A DNA stretch of 64,000 bases from assembly GCF_024294905.1 (NCBI RefSeq), contig NZ_JANCOC010000010.1:30347-94346 (forward strand), read 5' to 3'. This document shows positions 43,901 to 52,636 of the stretch, one piece after another; position 1 is the first letter of the stretch; each line of letters begins with the position of its first letter. The translations under genes were made by a program, and so were the position numbers. A model generated the notes under the pieces. The model did no database searches. It saw only the letters and a list, made by a program, of their open reading frames with translations, and was not told the DNA's origin. This DNA is from Rothia gullae (GTDB taxonomy: Bacteria; Actinomycetota; Actinomycetes; Actinomycetales; Micrococcaceae).

Positions 43901-44343
43901 TACGCCACCGCCTTCAGATGCTCGAAGGTGAAGGTTTCACAGGTTCCGGTCACCCCAATTGCGTCAATGCGAAAGCGCGGAAAATCCAGGTTCTCACGCA
44001 GCCTGCACCAGAGAATCGCCAGCAATCGCGTGCGGCGCGCCTTATCGCGGTCAATGGAAGCGAACGGGTGCCCAAAGTCTTCGCTGCTGCGGGTCTTGAC
44101 CTCAACGAAAACCAGTTCGTCCTCGGGGTCAATGGCGATTAGGTCGAGCTCGCCGCGGATCTGTTCGTGTTCCAGCCCCGCGGGCGGTCGCCAATTCCTC
44201 TCCAGGATGCGGTAGCCGTTCGCTTCCAGGATGCGGGCGGTCAGCTCCTCACCCCACCTGCCGACGCTGTGGGCGCGAGGCGGGGTTCTGACGAGCAGGG
44301 GCCTGTTGGGTGCGCTTAGGGTTGTGGCGCGGGCTGTTGTCAT
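43900..44343 (-). CDS. yraN: YraN family (UPF0102) nuclease-fold protein
   Basis: 147 aa. The conserved UPF0102 segment is present: GRWGEELTARILEANGYRILERNWR, GELDLIAIDPEDELVFVEVKTRSSEDFGHPFASI, where Glu, Asp and E-x-K match a PD-(D/E)XK nuclease-like site. Function is not established, but the gene is usually found between rnhB and comM/dprA, as here. It ends one base into the comM start codon. Confidence 0.93.
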   Translation of the reverse strand: MTTARATTLSAPNRPLLVRTPPRAHSVGRWGEELTARILEANGYRILERNWRPPAGLEHEQIRGELDLIAIDPEDELVFVEVKTRSSEDFGHPFASIDRDKARRTRLLAILWCRLRENLDFPRFRIDAIGVTGTCETFTFEHLKAVA

Positions 44344-44421
44344 GGGTCTCTCCCCCGGTAGATAGCGGTAGTGCTTCTACTGTGCCCGCCGCGCGCGTGC
44401 CCGAAGACGGTTAACGAAAAA

Positions 44422-44467
44422 CTGTGGATAACCTCGGCTCCTAGAAGGAATTAGAGGTTATCCACAG
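44422..44467. promoter_or_regulatory. Perfect 14-bp inverted repeat containing two DnaA boxes
   Basis: CTGTGGATAACCTC (44422-44435) and GAGGTTATCCACAG (44454-44467) are exact inverted copies, 18 bp apart. Each includes a full DnaA box (TTATCCACA). It lies upstream of yraN; it could be a DnaA-controlled promoter, a DnaA-titrating site or a terminator-like hairpin of the DUF2469 transcript. Confidence 0.6.
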
Positions 44468-44539
44468 CCATTTATTTAAAATTTTGGGGTATATTTTTCA
44501 AAAACGCCGCTCGGGTGCCGATTCAACGCGTCATATTTG

Positions 44540-44592
44540 CGCGAGTTCATCGCACAGTTTCATAACGCAGCTTCATCACGCGGTTTCAACAC
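44540..44592. repeat. Degenerate 11-15-bp tandem units upstream of yraN
   Basis: CGCGAGTTCAT, CGCACAGTTTCATAA, CGCAGCTTCATCA and CGCGGTTTCAACAC follow each other. The 44344-44660 gap also holds GGCTCGGCAGCTCGGCAG and the DnaA-box dyad, and no gene. Confidence 0.6.
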
Positions 44593-44660
44593 CTGATTCT
44601 GCGGCTCGGCAGCTCGGCAGCGCACGCTTACCCCCGGCAAGGCGGTAAATCAGGCGTGCG

Positions 44661-44987
44661 CTAGGCGTTAAAGTCCGGCATTTCCGGCACGGTGAACTCC
44701 TGGTTGGGCAGGCGCTCCTCCACGTTCACGTCACGCACCGAGTAGGCGTGCACCTTCTTCACAAAGCGGTTGGAGCGAAATACATCCCACACCCACACGT
44801 CGCTCATGCTCACCTCAAAGTAGAGGGTGCCGTCCTGCACGTGCGGGGTGACGTCCACCTGGTTCGCCAGGTAGAAGCGTCGGTCGGTTTCTACCGCGTA
44901 GCTAAAGAGCGACATGACGTCTTTGTATTCGCGATAGAGCGCCATTTGGGCGTCTGTCTCGTAGTTTTCGAGGTCTTCTGCGCTCAC
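44661..44987 (-). CDS. DUF2469 family protein
   Basis: 108 aa. The sequence SAEDLENYETDAQMALYREY followed by DVMSLFSYAVETDRRFYLAN and VSDVWVWD-like MSDVWVWDVFR is the conserved actinobacterial DUF2469 family, almost always next to rnhB, as here. Small, acidic at the N-terminus, cytoplasmic. No biochemical role is known to me. It lies 98 bp after rnhB in the same direction, so co-transcription with lepB-rnhB is likely. Confidence 0.9.
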   Translation of the reverse strand: MSAEDLENYETDAQMALYREYKDVMSLFSYAVETDRRFYLANQVDVTPHVQDGTLYFEVSMSDVWVWDVFRSNRFVKKVHAYSVRDVNVEERLPNQEFTVPEMPDFNA

Positions 44988-45085
44988 TACTCTTCCTTTT
45001 CTGGGCTTTATTAGTACTAATTCAGCGGTGACATGTTAGGCTTTCGCAGGCTTCCGAGGCGCGGTTTTCAGGAGCACCGCACACT

Positions 45086-45907
45086 CTAGCCGCGCTGTGC
45101 CACAGCAGCCTCAATCTGCTCGGCGGTCGCCGGAAGTGACCATGAGAGTCGATGCTGCGGGCTGGGGCCCTGCACGCTAATCGCCTCGCGGTGAGCGGTG
45201 GATCCGTAGCCCTTGTTCTTCGCCCAGCCGTACCCCGGATAGAGGGTATCCAGCTGAACCATCAGCTCGTCACGTTCCACTTTCGCAACCACCGATGCGG
45301 CGGCGATGGAGGCACACTTGTAATCGCCCTTAATGACCATGGTCACCGGTATCTGCGCGGGCTCACCTGCACCTTCCCACGCCTGGGCGAGCAGTACGTT
45401 GTAGTGTGCCTGTGCCGGGTCCGGTGCCAGCACGCTGAACAGGTCCTCCTGCGGAGGGGTGAACCAGTCGTGCTTACCGTCCAGCAGGGCGGTGTCGGCA
45501 CGGTATCCGCAGCGCGCCAGCTCAGCGAGCGCACGCTGGGCGGCAAGCCTCAGCGAGAGGGTCATGCCGAGCCGATCAATATCTGCCGGTTCCACGTGCC
45601 CAACCGCCACGGCGCACCACTGGCGGATTTCGGGAACCAAGGATTCGCGGCGTGCCGGTGAGAGCGCCTTGGAGTCGATTAGCCCACCCACCTCGAGGGT
45701 GGCGTCCGGGGTGAGGATTGCAACGCCCACGGTGACCGGACCCGCCATAGAACCGCGGCCTACCTCGTCGATTCCGGCAACCGTGCGGGCGCCGGAGGCG
45801 AAAAGCTGCTGCTCGTACTCAAGGTCGGCGGCGGGCGGGGTTGTCTTCGCGGGCTTAGCTTGAGTGGGTTTCGTTGCGCTCTTCTGGGCGCTCACCATCA
45901 TTACCAC
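45086..45907 (-). CDS. rnhB: Ribonuclease HII
   Basis: 273 aa. It cleaves RNA in RNA-DNA hybrids and single ribonucleotides in DNA. The acidic active-site residues are in TVAGIDEVGRGSMAGPV (DEVGRG), ALLDGKHD and the later SIAAASVVAKVERDELM; the family GYGSTAHREAI is near the C-terminus. The first about 35 residues are a Lys/Pro/Thr-rich extension. The ATG is 6 bp after the lepB stop, so the pair is tightly linked. Confidence 0.95.
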   Translation of the reverse strand: MVMMVSAQKSATKPTQAKPAKTTPPAADLEYEQQLFASGARTVAGIDEVGRGSMAGPVTVGVAILTPDATLEVGGLIDSKALSPARRESLVPEIRQWCAVAVGHVEPADIDRLGMTLSLRLAAQRALAELARCGYRADTALLDGKHDWFTPPQEDLFSVLAPDPAQAHYNVLLAQAWEGAGEPAQIPVTMVIKGDYKCASIAAASVVAKVERDELMVQLDTLYPGYGWAKNKGYGSTAHREAISVQGPSPQHRLSWSLPATAEQIEAAVAQRG

Positions 45908-45913
45908 GCTCGC

Positions 45914-47116
45914 TTATTCGCTCGGGGTGGAGGTCGGTGCGGGAATCGAGGAGAACACCGAGCTCTGATCCTGCAGCAGACCAAAGTGGTTCAGCGGCCA
46001 CGCCACCACGAACACGTTACCCTGCACGTCGCCCTTGGAGATGAACGCGGTGCCGTCGCTAATGTGGTAGCGGGAGTCGGCGGAGTTGCTGCGGTGGTCA
46101 CCCATCACGAAGTACTTGCCGGCGGGCACGGTCACCTTGAAGGGAACCTCCGAAGGGTTGTTGCCGGGGTACAGGTACGGTTCGGTAATCTCTACGCCGT
46201 TGACCTTGACCTTGCCGTTGCCGTCGCTTTCGACTACGTCACCGGGAGTACCGATAACGCGCTTGACCAGGAAGTTCGAGGAGGTATCCGGCAGAATACC
46301 CGCGAAGGACAGGGCGTCCTTGAGCGGGCTGCTGGTCTTCTGGGTGGAGGGAATCCAGCCCTGAGAGTCCTTGAAGACGATGACGTCGCCGCGCTTAGGC
46401 TCGCTAAAGTAGGAGCCCGCCACGTTAATGAACACGCGGTCGTTGACCTGCAGGGTCTGCTCCATGGAACCGGAGGGAATGTAGAAGCCGCGCAGCAGGA
46501 AAGTCTTAACCAGAAATGCGATGACCAGCGCGTAGAGGATGACGGTGCCGCCCTCACGTGCCTGCACCCAAAGCCATTCACCGAGGCGGCCTTCTTCCTG
46601 CGCCTGGGAGTAGGTCAGCTCCGCCTGTTCGGCGCGCTTTGCCTTGCGGCGTTCCTTGGGGGTCATTTCGGAGAAGTCCTTGGTAGTTTCCATGTCTACG
46701 GCACTCTCCTCATCGGCGGATTCTTCACGCTCGGCATTCTTCGCTGCAGCGCTCTTTTCTGCGGCGCTCTTCTTCGCATCCTTCGCGGAAGAAGTCGCGG
46801 CGGCGCTGTTTGCGGTTGCATCTGCGGAGGCGGCGCTCGCCTCGGCGCTAGCTACCACCTCGCGGGTGCGCTCAGAAGTGCTCTTAGTATCGCTTTCGGT
46901 CGCCTCAGTAGCGCCCGCGGATGCCGCCCAGGGGGCCGCCTTCTCAGTGCCCGCATTCTCTGCGGCATTCTGCTCGGCAGCCGCCTTCTCAGCTACAGTC
47001 TTTTCGGCGGCGAGACGCGCGAAGTATTCTTCCATTTCGCGGCGCTCGCGGCGACTTTGAGGCTGGTATCCCTCAGAGAAGGGGCTGGTGTTCGCAGTGT
47101 TCTTGTCGTCTGCCAT
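45914..47116 (-). CDS. lepB: Signal peptidase I with long N-terminal cytoplasmic region
   Basis: 400 aa. It removes signal peptides from secreted proteins. The first about 185 residues are an Ala/Glu/Lys-rich, low-complexity region. One membrane helix (about 190-212: GGTVILYALVIAFLVKTFLL) precedes the catalytic Ser in YIPSGSMEQTLQ and the Lys of FLVKRVIGTPGDVVE; box E is FVMGDHRSNSADSRY. The catalytic part is on the outer face. The order lepB-rnhB downstream of rplS is the common actinobacterial arrangement. Confidence 0.95.
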   Translation of the reverse strand: MADDKNTANTSPFSEGYQPQSRRERREMEEYFARLAAEKTVAEKAAAEQNAAENAGTEKAAPWAASAGATEATESDTKSTSERTREVVASAEASAASADATANSAAATSSAKDAKKSAAEKSAAAKNAEREESADEESAVDMETTKDFSEMTPKERRKAKRAEQAELTYSQAQEEGRLGEWLWVQAREGGTVILYALVIAFLVKTFLLRGFYIPSGSMEQTLQVNDRVFINVAGSYFSEPKRGDVIVFKDSQGWIPSTQKTSSPLKDALSFAGILPDTSSNFLVKRVIGTPGDVVESDGNGKVKVNGVEITEPYLYPGNNPSEVPFKVTVPAGKYFVMGDHRSNSADSRYHISDGTAFISKGDVQGNVFVVAWPLNHFGLLQDQSSVFSSIPAPTSTPSE

Positions 47117-47258
47117 GCTGGAGTGAGCCTTTCGTTTGAGAGATACCTAGCTCGAGTGAAACGGTACCTAGCTATTGTATCGAGAGTGCTTGCGCTCTTG
47201 GGCTTTTATTTTCTGAGAGCGACAAGGTTCTCAGAAAGCGGGGTCTCAGAATATGCAA

Positions 47259-47299
47259 AAACCGCTCCTCTCCCGCAAAATGCGGTTGGGGAGCGGTTT
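47259..47299 (-). terminator. Terminator of rplS
   Basis: AAACCGCTCCTCTCCCGCA (47259-47277) pairs with TGCGGTTGGGGAGCGGTTT (47281-47299), with a 3-nt loop and a few mismatches; on the minus strand it is followed by TTTGCATATT. It separates rplS from lepB. Confidence 0.8.
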
Positions 47300-47325
47300 G
47301 CAACAGAATTCTGTATCTATAAAGA

Positions 47326-47673
47326 TTAGAACTCGCGCTTCTCGCGGATACGAGCAGCCTTACCGTGGCGGTCGCGCATGTAGTACAGCTTTGCACGACG
47401 GACGTCACCGCGGGTCACCAGCTCGATCTTCTCAATGGAGGGAGAGTGAACCGGGAAGGTACGCTCCACACCAACGCCGAAGGAAACCTTGCGGACGGTG
47501 AAAGTCTCGCGAACGCCTGCACCCTGGCGGCCAACGACGAAGCCCTTGAAGACCTGGATACGGTGGTTCTTACCTTCAACGATCTTAACGTGAACGTTCA
47601 GGGTGTCACCGGGGCCGAATGCGGGGATGTCGTCACGGAGGGACTTCTTGTCGAGGAAGTCAAGAGTCTGCAT
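47326..47673 (-). CDS. rplS: 50S ribosomal protein L19
   Basis: 115 aa from ATG 47673 ([19 protein letters not shown]), the standard length; the frame is open 12 codons upstream. It sits at the 30S-50S interface. Family segments: [58 protein letters not shown] and [20 protein letters not shown]. Transcribed ahead of lepB, separated by a terminator. Confidence 0.97.
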   Translation of the reverse strand: MQTLDFLDKKSLRDDIPAFGPGDTLNVHVKIVEGKNHRIQVFKGFVVGRQGAGVRETFTVRKVSFGVGVERTFPVHSPSIEKIELVTRGDVRRAKLYYMRDRHGKAARIREKREF

Positions 47674-47890
47674 AGTTGTAGATCTCCAGAGCCATCTGCC
47701 GCAGGTCAAATAGACTCAGATTGCTCTGCCCCACTGCGGGACAGAAAACTTCATGCTTCGGACAGGATTGGTGCCCGAAGGTTGACATCGTTGGTCGCTC
47801 TTCCCCCTGCGGCAGGGGCGTGCCCGATATCAACACAATGCTCCATTATCCCAATGCACCCGCGTTTATGCAAGCATCCGGGGAGCACTT

Positions 47891-48484
47891 TTAGAAGGGA
47901 GGTTCGTCACTCTGCACTCCCTCACTCTGGGATGCGCCGTTCTGCGCTCCATCGTTCTGTACAAGGGCACCCGGAGCGATCACGCCCGGCGCCTCCGCGT
48001 TCTGCTGGGGTACGTGCGCAGGGGAATACTGCTGCGTGTACTGAGGCGCCTCCTGCAACGGCGCGCCCGAGTGCGGCATACCCTGCTGAGATGCACCCTG
48101 CAGGGAACCCTCGTTGACCATGCGCTTCTCCACGGTGCGGGCAAAGGTGCTCGTACCGTAGTTCAGGTCGTGACCGATGCCGAAGGCATCCACCTCTACG
48201 GTAGTGCCCTGCGTGCCGTCTTCGCGGTTCCAGCGGCTAATGCGCTGGCGGCCACTCACGACCAGTGGCTGCCCCTTCTCAATGGAGGTGGCAATGTTCT
48301 GGGCAAGGCGGCGGTAAGCTTTCACGGTGTACCAGTTGGTGGCACCTTCTTTCCAGGTGCCGGTGGCATCCTGCCAACGCGGGGTGCTGGCGAGGCGAAA
48401 GTTCACGACGGGCACCCCGTTGGGCAGGGTGCTCAGTGCCGGGTCGGAGGCGGTGAATCCTCGGATCAGGATGGTGTCGCTCAT
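47891..48484 (-). CDS. ssb: Single-stranded DNA-binding protein paralogue
   Basis: 197 aa. The OB fold is in about residues 1-110: ILIRGFTASDPALS, PVVNFRLASTPRW, NWYTVKAYRRLAQNIATSI, GQPLVVSGRQRISRW. A long Gln/Pro/Ala-rich linker follows and the C-terminus is DEPPF, the acidic tip by which SSB recruits partners. The N-terminus (MSDTILIRGF) differs from the housekeeping SSB of the rpsF-ssb-rpsR operon, and no ribosomal partner is here, so this is likely a second SSB, possibly for competence. DnaA boxes lie upstream at 48566-48612, between it and the divergent nuclease gene. Confidence 0.88.
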   Translation of the reverse strand: MSDTILIRGFTASDPALSTLPNGVPVVNFRLASTPRWQDATGTWKEGATNWYTVKAYRRLAQNIATSIEKGQPLVVSGRQRISRWNREDGTQGTTVEVDAFGIGHDLNYGTSTFARTVEKRMVNEGSLQGASQQGMPHSGAPLQEAPQYTQQYSPAHVPQQNAEAPGVIAPGALVQNDGAQNGASQSEGVQSDEPPF

Positions 48485-48565
48485 GGTTTCTCCTTAGAAA
48501 CTAGTGGATGGGTTCCTTCACCTTGCCAGGGCTGACCCGCTCCTGCACCCGGTGGTTACCGCTTC

Positions 48566-48612
48566 TGTGGATAACTTCGCGTTTTGCGGTTTTGGGCACC
48601 GCCTGTGGATAG
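48566..48612. promoter_or_regulatory. Two DnaA-box-like sites in the ssb/HNH divergent region
   Basis: TGTGGATAA (48566-48574, exact reverse complement of TTATCCACA) and TGTGGATAG (48604-48612, one mismatch), 38 bp apart and in the same orientation. The rest of the 48485-48828 interval holds only the expected promoters. Confidence 0.5.
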
Positions 48613-48828
48613 AGTTTTTAAACTTTTTAGCCCGTTTTTTCAAAAATCGCCCGCGGGCAACACGCTTCCTGCAGAAATATGACGGCTACGCCCCATTCGA
48701 CATCATGATAGGTATCTCAGCCTCGGGGCGGCTATTTTTACCCTCAAGTTACCTAGTTCTATCCCGCGCGCTCTATCCTTGATGATGCGGTGCACTCAGC
48801 CGCTTCCCGATCTACCCCTGGAGTTTCC

Positions 48829-49728
48829 GTGAGCAAAAAGCCCATCAACAGCAACGACCTGCCCACGCTGCAGGATCTTCAGCGGATTCAACGCAACCTG
48901 CCCAAGCTGCCCGATTCGATGGACCCGCAGAAGAAGCGCCTCATATACGGTCTGCTCGCTGTGTTTGCCGTGATCGTACTGATTATTGGTCTGGTCTACG
49001 TGAGTAAGAACGGTGTGGACGGGCTACTCGGTTCGGATAAGACGACCTCCGCCACCGATAATGAAGAGACCAACGTTCAGACCGAAACCCTCGCCGAGGT
49101 CAAAAACCCGTACAATGCGGTTGATCCCGCGACTGCGCTCGCACCGGATCTGGCGACCGCGAAGAGCGAGCTGGCGTCCCTGCAGGTGAAGGAACGCGCG
49201 TCGAAGGCTGGCTACTCTCGTGATCAGTTCGGTCCCGCCTGGGATGACGTTGACGGCAACAAGTGCAACACTCGCGACGACATTCTGCGCCGCGACCTGA
49301 CCAATGTTCGTTTCAAGGTCAGGACCCACGCATGCACCTTGATTAGTGGCACTCTGGATGACCCGTACACCGGCAAAACCATAGAGTTCAAGCGCGGCAA
49401 GAAGACCTCCTCGGCTGTGCAGATCGACCACGTAATTGCTCTTTCGAACGCATGGCAGACCGGCGCGCAGGATTTGACCGCAGAGCAGCGCCGCCAGCTG
49501 GCGAACGACCCGGAGAACCTGCTCGCTGCAGACGGCCCGGCGAACCAGCAGAAGTCCGATGCAGACGCCGCCGACTGGCTGCCGAGCAACACCGCTTACC
49601 GCTGCACCTACGTGGCACGCCAGGTACACGTGAAGGCGAAGTACAAGCTATGGGTGACCGCGGACGAGAAGAAAGTTATGGAACGCGTCCTCAACTCTTG
49701 CAAGGACACCAACCCAACCAAGAAATAG
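48829..49728 (+). CDS. Membrane-anchored HNH nuclease (DUF1524-like)
   Basis: 299 aa from GTG 48829, which has CTGGAG 5 bp upstream; a GTG 13 codons earlier lacks a ribosome site. A short basic cytoplasmic part, one membrane helix (about 39-60: LIYGLLAVFAVIVLIIGLVY), a polar linker, then the nuclease domain (about 120-295). Its HNH core is VQIDHVIALSNAWQTGA, LANDPENLLAADGPANQQKSDADAADWLP with the conserved His, Asn and Lys. By topology the nuclease faces outside. Two Cys pairs (NKCNTRDD, THACTLI, YRCTYV, NSCKD) may form disulphides. It could cut external DNA for nutrition, uptake or competition. Confidence 0.88.
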   Translation: MSKKPINSNDLPTLQDLQRIQRNLPKLPDSMDPQKKRLIYGLLAVFAVIVLIIGLVYVSKNGVDGLLGSDKTTSATDNEETNVQTETLAEVKNPYNAVDPATALAPDLATAKSELASLQVKERASKAGYSRDQFGPAWDDVDGNKCNTRDDILRRDLTNVRFKVRTHACTLISGTLDDPYTGKTIEFKRGKKTSSAVQIDHVIALSNAWQTGAQDLTAEQRRQLANDPENLLAADGPANQQKSDADAADWLPSNTAYRCTYVARQVHVKAKYKLWVTADEKKVMERVLNSCKDTNPTKK

Positions 49729-49787
49729 CCCCGGCCAAGAATTGATTCCCGCAAAGAAGTAATCCCAGCCTAGAAATAGCCGCCCGG
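49720..49787 (+). repeat. Four 17-bp tandem units starting with the HNH gene end
   Basis: AAGAAATAGCCCCGGCC (49720, containing the real K-K-stop), AAGAATTGATTCCCGCA (49737), AAGAAGTAATCCCAGCC (49754) and TAGAAATAGCCGCCCGG (49771) have an exact 17-bp period. Three later TAG/TGA/TAA triplets fall near the same place in each unit. Confidence 0.85.
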
Positions 49788-49821
49788 CACCTCGCGGCCC
49801 ACCAACGTAAAAAGCATAAAG

Positions 49822-49864
49822 AAAACCGCCCCGCACCCTGAGTTTAGGGTGCGGGGCGGTTTTT
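49822..49864 (+). terminator. Terminator after the HNH gene
   Basis: AAAACCGCCCCGCACCCT pairs perfectly with AGGGTGCGGGGCGGTTTT across a 6-nt loop, ending in TTTTT. On the minus strand it also follows the tRNA-Arg gene, so it is bidirectional. Confidence 0.92.
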
Positions 49865-49869
49865 ACATG

Positions 49870-49945
49870 TGGCGCCCCAGGAGGGAATCGAACCCCCGAC
49901 CAAGAGATTAGAAGGCTCCTGCTCTATCCTCTGAGCTACTGAGGC
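49870..49945 (-). tRNA. tRNA-Arg (anticodon UCU)
   Basis: 76 nt on the minus strand, from GCCTCAGTAGCTCAGAGGAT to CTGGGGCGCCA. Acceptor stem GCCTCAG/CTGGGGC, D-arm GCTC/GAGC, anticodon loop CTTCTAA (UCU), T-arm GGGGGTTCGATTCCCTC. The CCA is encoded (49870-49872). The anticodon stem has a C-U mismatch next to the loop. Confidence 0.93.
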
Positions 49946-50036
49946 CTTCCTCTAGGGTACATGAGAATTTATGCTTCCCATGCACCACACCTCTCACGCA
50001 GGGGCCGGTCCGCTGGCGGTGCATCCGGCTGGCGCG

Positions 50037-51710
50037 CTAGGAGCCTACCTTGGGGGCTTCCCGTTCTGCCGTCTTCACCTCGCGGCGGCGTGCACGGCGG
50101 CTAGATGCGCCGGGGAACAGCTGCCACCACAGGCGGATGGTGGTGCGGCGAATCTGCGTGGGGTGCAGGCTCACGTACACCAGGCGGCGGGTTGCCGGGT
50201 CGAGGGCGACCAGGTAGATGATATACCCCAGGCAGATGACGGTTGCGATGAGTCGACCCATGTCCTGGTTGAAATCGCGCAGGTAGGGCGAGACGTTTAA
50301 CTGGTCGCTCACACCGTACGCCATGAAGAACAGCGTGGTGATGAAGTACCACATGAGCTGAAAATGCGAACGCAGGCCGGTTGCGGCGAGCATCGGGATT
50401 GCCCAGAGCAGGTACCAGGGCTGAATCATGGGGCTGCACAGGAGCATGAACAAAATCGCGAGGCCGGCGTGACGAACAATGTTGCGGTCGCGTCCGACGA
50501 ATGCCATTGCCATGGCGCCGAGCATGCCGATGCCCTTGCCAACGGTTTCGATGAGCTTGCGGATGACCTCGAAGGCGTCGCCCTGAACGAACAGGGATGC
50601 TGTACCGATGATCAGGCCGAAGGGGGTGTACCAGATGTACTGGCCGCCGGTGGTGGACAGTGCCTTGATCCAGCCGAATTCCAGTCCGGTCACCCAGCCC
50701 ATGAGCGCCATTTCGGCAAGCAGTAGCACACCGGAAAGCGCCCAGAAGATGAACTTGCGCGGCCAGGAGGCTTCCTTACCCGCCCAGAGCAGACCCACGA
50801 ATGGCAGCACCACGAGGGCGAGCGGCTTGACAGCAACGCCGAGGGCTACGAAGGTCACGCCGAGCGGGCCGCCCCACCAGGTGTCGCGGTAGCGCTTGGC
50901 GTAGTAGAGGCCGCCGAGCATGAACATGGTCATGAGCGAGTCGTTGTGGCCGCTGGCGATGAACGATGCGATGAACAGCGGGTTCGGGCCGATCTGCCAG
51001 AGGGTGCGGACCTGGTTGAAGCCGTGTGCCTTGGCGAGTTTTGCCACGTAGAAGAGGATGCCGATGACCGCGAGCACCGAGAGCAGGCGGAAGTAGAAGA
51101 GGGAGAGGTCAATGTTCTCCCCCGCTAGGCGCACAATCCACTCTTCGAGCTTGAGGGAGACCGGGCCGTACGGGGGCGGAGATTCCGCCCACATGGGGTC
51201 CGCACCGTTCTGCATGAAGTTCGAGATTTCGGAGACACCGTGCTTGTACGGGTTGAGGCCGTGCGCCATAACCATGCCCTGCCCGTAGTAGGAGAACATG
51301 TCGCGGCTGTAGATGGTGAAGGCGAAGACCTGCGGCAGGGACCAGCTGGTGATGACGGCAATCATCCAACGCATGGTGTTGGGTTCGTTCCAGTCGCCCA
51401 TTTTCTGGTAGATGCGTAGCCATTCGCGGCACATGATCATGGCGCCGAGGGCGAGCATGATAATGCCGGTGATGACCCATGCGGCTTCGAATCGGATGGC
51501 TCGGATAATGTCGTAGCGCCAGAAGCTGGAGCTGTCGGCGAGCCAGCCGACGGCGTAGGAGCCGAGGGTGACCATGATGGAGCCGATGGTGCCGATAATC
51601 AGCGTGCGCAGACGGTGATTATTGACGTAGTCCAAGAGTTTGGGTGAGAGGGGTGCGTCGTGTGCGCCGGGGGTGGTGAGCCGGTGTGCTAGCTCTTTTG
51701 GTGCGCGCAT
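50037..51710 (-). CDS. Polyprenol-phosphate-mannose alpha-1,6-mannosyltransferase, MptA/MptB family
   Basis: 557 aa from ATG 51710 (MRAPKELAHRL), which has GGGAG just upstream; the open frame extends 51 codons further without a ribosome site. A GT-C integral membrane enzyme with about 12 helices. Family marks are the external loop SRDMFSYYGQGMVMAHGLNPY (Asp catalytic) and the motif DPMWAESPPPYGPVSLKLEE, then FIASGHNDSLMTMFMLGG and GVAVKPLALVVLPF. MptA/B extend the alpha-1,6 mannan core of lipomannan/lipoarabinomannan-type glycolipids; in Rothia-like bacteria a lipomannan is a reasonable product. Monocistronic, next to tRNA-Arg. Confidence 0.85.
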   Translation of the reverse strand: MRAPKELAHRLTTPGAHDAPLSPKLLDYVNNHRLRTLIIGTIGSIMVTLGSYAVGWLADSSSFWRYDIIRAIRFEAAWVITGIIMLALGAMIMCREWLRIYQKMGDWNEPNTMRWMIAVITSWSLPQVFAFTIYSRDMFSYYGQGMVMAHGLNPYKHGVSEISNFMQNGADPMWAESPPPYGPVSLKLEEWIVRLAGENIDLSLFYFRLLSVLAVIGILFYVAKLAKAHGFNQVRTLWQIGPNPLFIASFIASGHNDSLMTMFMLGGLYYAKRYRDTWWGGPLGVTFVALGVAVKPLALVVLPFVGLLWAGKEASWPRKFIFWALSGVLLLAEMALMGWVTGLEFGWIKALSTTGGQYIWYTPFGLIIGTASLFVQGDAFEVIRKLIETVGKGIGMLGAMAMAFVGRDRNIVRHAGLAILFMLLCSPMIQPWYLLWAIPMLAATGLRSHFQLMWYFITTLFFMAYGVSDQLNVSPYLRDFNQDMGRLIATVICLGYIIYLVALDPATRRLVYVSLHPTQIRRTTIRLWWQLFPGASSRRARRREVKTAEREAPKVGS

Positions 51711-51949
51711 AACTCCCTTTCTATCTGCGTCGTTGTTCTGGTTTTTATCATACCGGAGCCCTTGGATGCACTTGCGAGAATCACTGTTGCGAAGGCACTT
51801 GTGGACGTTCCTCACGGGCACGCAGAGTGGCGCTATTCTCCCCCGCTGCCGCCGTTTGCGCATCCTCTCGTGCCCTTCTAGCGCCCTCTTGTGCCTTTTT
51901 GTGACGTGCTGTCCGCCGGGCCGACGGCGTTTGGGGGTAGAGTGGGAGG

Positions 51950-52636
51950 GTGAGTATTTCTAGTGAACGTATTGTATGGATTGACTGCGAGATGACCGGC
52001 CTGGACGTGGAGAACGACGCTCTCGTCGAGGTGGGCGTTCTGGTCACGGATGCCGATTTGAACATTCTGGGTTCTGGCGTTGAGTTCGTCATCAAGCCCG
52101 GTGATGAGTCTCCTGCCGGTGCGCTGGAGAACATGAATGACTTTGTGCGTTCGATGCATGAGGCGTCGGGTCTGCTACCCGATATTGAGCACGGTGTGTC
52201 GATGGAATACGCGCAGGAGCAGGTGCTTCGATACATCAAGAAGTATGTTCCGGTGGCGGGCAAGGCGCAGCTGGGCGGCAACTCGGTGGGCATGGATAAG
52301 CGTTTCTTGGAGCGCTACATGCCCGAGGTCATGGCGCACCTTCACTACCGGGTGATTGATGTGTCGACCATTAAGGAGCTGGCGTCGCGCTGGTACCCGG
52401 CGGCTCGTCATAGCGCCCCGGCGAAGACCGGTAACCACCGTGCACTGGGTGATATCAAGGACTCGATTGATGAGTTGAAGTATTACCGTCGCGCTATTTT
52501 TGTGCCGCAGGGCCCGGATGCGATTGTTTCGGCGCAGATTGCGCGTAAGGTGGAGGCTGAGCGTACCGCACGCGAGGCAGCTGAGAGCGAGGCTGAGGCC
52601 TCCGTGTCTGAGGCGGCAGAGGCATCCGAGGCTTAA
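51950..52636 (+). CDS. orn: Oligoribonuclease
   Basis: 228 aa. A DEDD exonuclease that degrades 2-5-nt RNAs and pGpG. ExoI IVWIDCEMTGLD, ExoII with NSVGMDKRFLERYMPE, and ExoIII RALGDIKDSIDELKYYR are all present, as is YRVIDVSTIKELASRWYP. The C-terminal about 40 residues form an Ala/Glu-rich tail. The start is GTG 51950, immediately after GGGAGG; the spacing is too short for a normal ribosome site, so the transcript may be leaderless or start one base earlier in some other way. Divergent from the mannosyltransferase. Confidence 0.96.
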   Translation: MSISSERIVWIDCEMTGLDVENDALVEVGVLVTDADLNILGSGVEFVIKPGDESPAGALENMNDFVRSMHEASGLLPDIEHGVSMEYAQEQVLRYIKKYVPVAGKAQLGGNSVGMDKRFLERYMPEVMAHLHYRVIDVSTIKELASRWYPAARHSAPAKTGNHRALGDIKDSIDELKYYRRAIFVPQGPDAIVSAQIARKVEAERTAREAAESEAEASVSEAAEASEA

